From the NCBI GenBank assembly GCA_039917655.1, contig JBDSJC010000182.1, positions 1 to 23,887 on the forward strand: a DNA stretch of 23,887 nucleotides. The letters run 5' to 3'. This DNA comes from PNKC01 sp039917655 (GTDB lineage Bacteria > Chloroflexota > Dehalococcoidia > Tepidiformales > Tepidiformaceae). Position numbers and translations under genes: made by a program. This document shows, in pieces, positions 23,347 to 23,887 of this stretch; position 1 is the stretch's first letter; each line of letters opens with the position of its first letter. The notes under the pieces were generated by a model. The model saw nothing but the letters and a program-made list of their open reading frames with translations, had not been told where the DNA came from and ran no database searches.

Positions 23347-23887
23347 ATGGCTATCGATTTCGAAATCCCCGCTGAGGCAAAGGCGATTCGCGAACAGGTG
23401 CGCAATTGGGTGCATGACGAATGCATCCCCGCCGAGGAGCAACTCCTTTCGCGCCCATACAAGGAAGTGCTGGGCGAACTGCGCACCAAGGCCCGCGCCC
23501 AGGGGCTCTGGTGCCCGTTCATCCCCAAGGAGTACGGCGGCATGGGCCTCGGCCCGCTCGCCAACGCCCTTGTGCAGATGGAACTCGGCGAAAGCTACCT
23601 CGGAGCCCTCTCCATGAACACCCAGGGCCCGGACGACGCCACCATGCTCACCCTCCTCACGCACGGCACCGATTTCCAGAAGGAGAAGTTCCTCAAGCCA
23701 CTCCTCAACGGCGAAAAACGCATCTGCTACTCCATGACCGAAAAGGCCGCGGGCGCCGATGCCACCGGCATGCAGACGCGCGCCATCCGCGACGGCGACC
23801 ACTGGGTGATGAACGGCGAAAAGTGGTTCAGCAGTGCTGCCAGCGTCGCCGATATCGCCGTGGTCATGGCGAAGACCGACCCGGACG
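23347..23887 (+). CDS. Acyl-CoA dehydrogenase, N-terminal part
   Basis: The first 180 residues of an acyl-CoA dehydrogenase; the gene runs off the right edge. The N-terminal helical domain (IREQVRNWVHDECIPAEE, LWCPFIPKEYGGMGL) and the start of the middle beta domain (ICYSMTEKAAGADATGMQT, HWVMNGEKWFSS) are clear. The flavin enzyme would introduce a 2,3 double bond in an acyl-CoA; the catalytic glutamate lies beyond the window. The ATG has GGAGG six bases upstream. Confidence 0.92.
   Translation, partial: MAIDFEIPAEAKAIREQVRNWVHDECIPAEEQLLSRPYKEVLGELRTKARAQGLWCPFIPKEYGGMGLGPLANALVQMELGESYLGALSMNTQGPDDATMLTLLTHGTDFQKEKFLKPLLNGEKRICYSMTEKAAGADATGMQTRAIRDGDHWVMNGEKWFSSAASVADIAVVMAKTDPD

Noticed and set aside
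1..23887. CRISPR arrays, insertion sequences, phage attachment sites
   Set aside because: No regular repeat-spacer array, transposase or integrase was seen; the tRNA-Asp is intact with no nearby duplicate of its 3' end noticed.

Overview
The window is a GC-rich bacterial chromosome segment, with most genes on the minus strand. It has the feel of a Chloroflexota genome (Dehalococcoidia-like) or possibly an actinobacterial one. That placement rests on GC content, frequent GTG/TTG starts, a single-chain acyl-CoA carboxylase, several acyl-CoA enzymes and dispersed repeats common in environmental genomes. It is an inference; no rRNA is present.

Region 1 (1-3540): the end of an NDP-forming acyl-CoA synthetase faces a minus-strand operon of rlmD, maf and an alpha/beta hydrolase whose 3' end is frameshifted. 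A tRNA-Asp with a clear promoter and a strong downstream hairpin follows.

Region 2 (3547-7525): a putative light-response locus. It holds a flavin oxidoreductase fused to an SRPBCC-like domain, a DICT-domain protein, and a divergent CarH/LitR-type MerR regulator. The regulator keeps the W-x9-EH motif of B12 photoreceptors but has lost its cobalamin-binding Rossmann domain. Between the divergent genes lie three 11-bp direct repeats (TGGACA, TGTACA, TGTACC), the geometry of a CarH operator, inside the promoter of the DICT gene.

Region 3 (7526-9567): a non-coding stretch, then a radical SAM protein, a stand-alone Lrp/AsnC ligand-binding domain interrupted by an in-frame TGA, and a DoxX-type membrane protein.

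Region 4 (9690-15510): a 1137-residue single-chain biotin-dependent acyl-CoA carboxylase, a LysM lytic transglycosylase and a crotonyl-CoA carboxylase/reductase homologue with changes at two proposed CO2-pocket positions. Divergent from the last is a broken short-chain dehydrogenase.

Region 5 (15990-20718): ruvC and a yebC-family gene separated by a degenerate dispersed repeat, then a tightly overlapping operon (secreted alpha/alpha-toroid protein, MarC-like membrane protein, conserved hypothetical, a possible 48-residue protein, DinB).

Region 6 (20853-23887): a class III CoA-transferase divergent from an alkyltransferase-like DNA repair protein across a 24-bp gap with overlapping -10 elements, then an SDR and the start of an acyl-CoA dehydrogenase. 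Acyl-CoA chemistry (synthetase, carboxylase, enoyl-CoA carboxylase/reductase, CoA-transferase, dehydrogenase) is the main metabolic theme. The most interesting points are the CarH-like operator with its truncated regulator, the interrupted AsnC-domain gene and the altered Ccr pocket.
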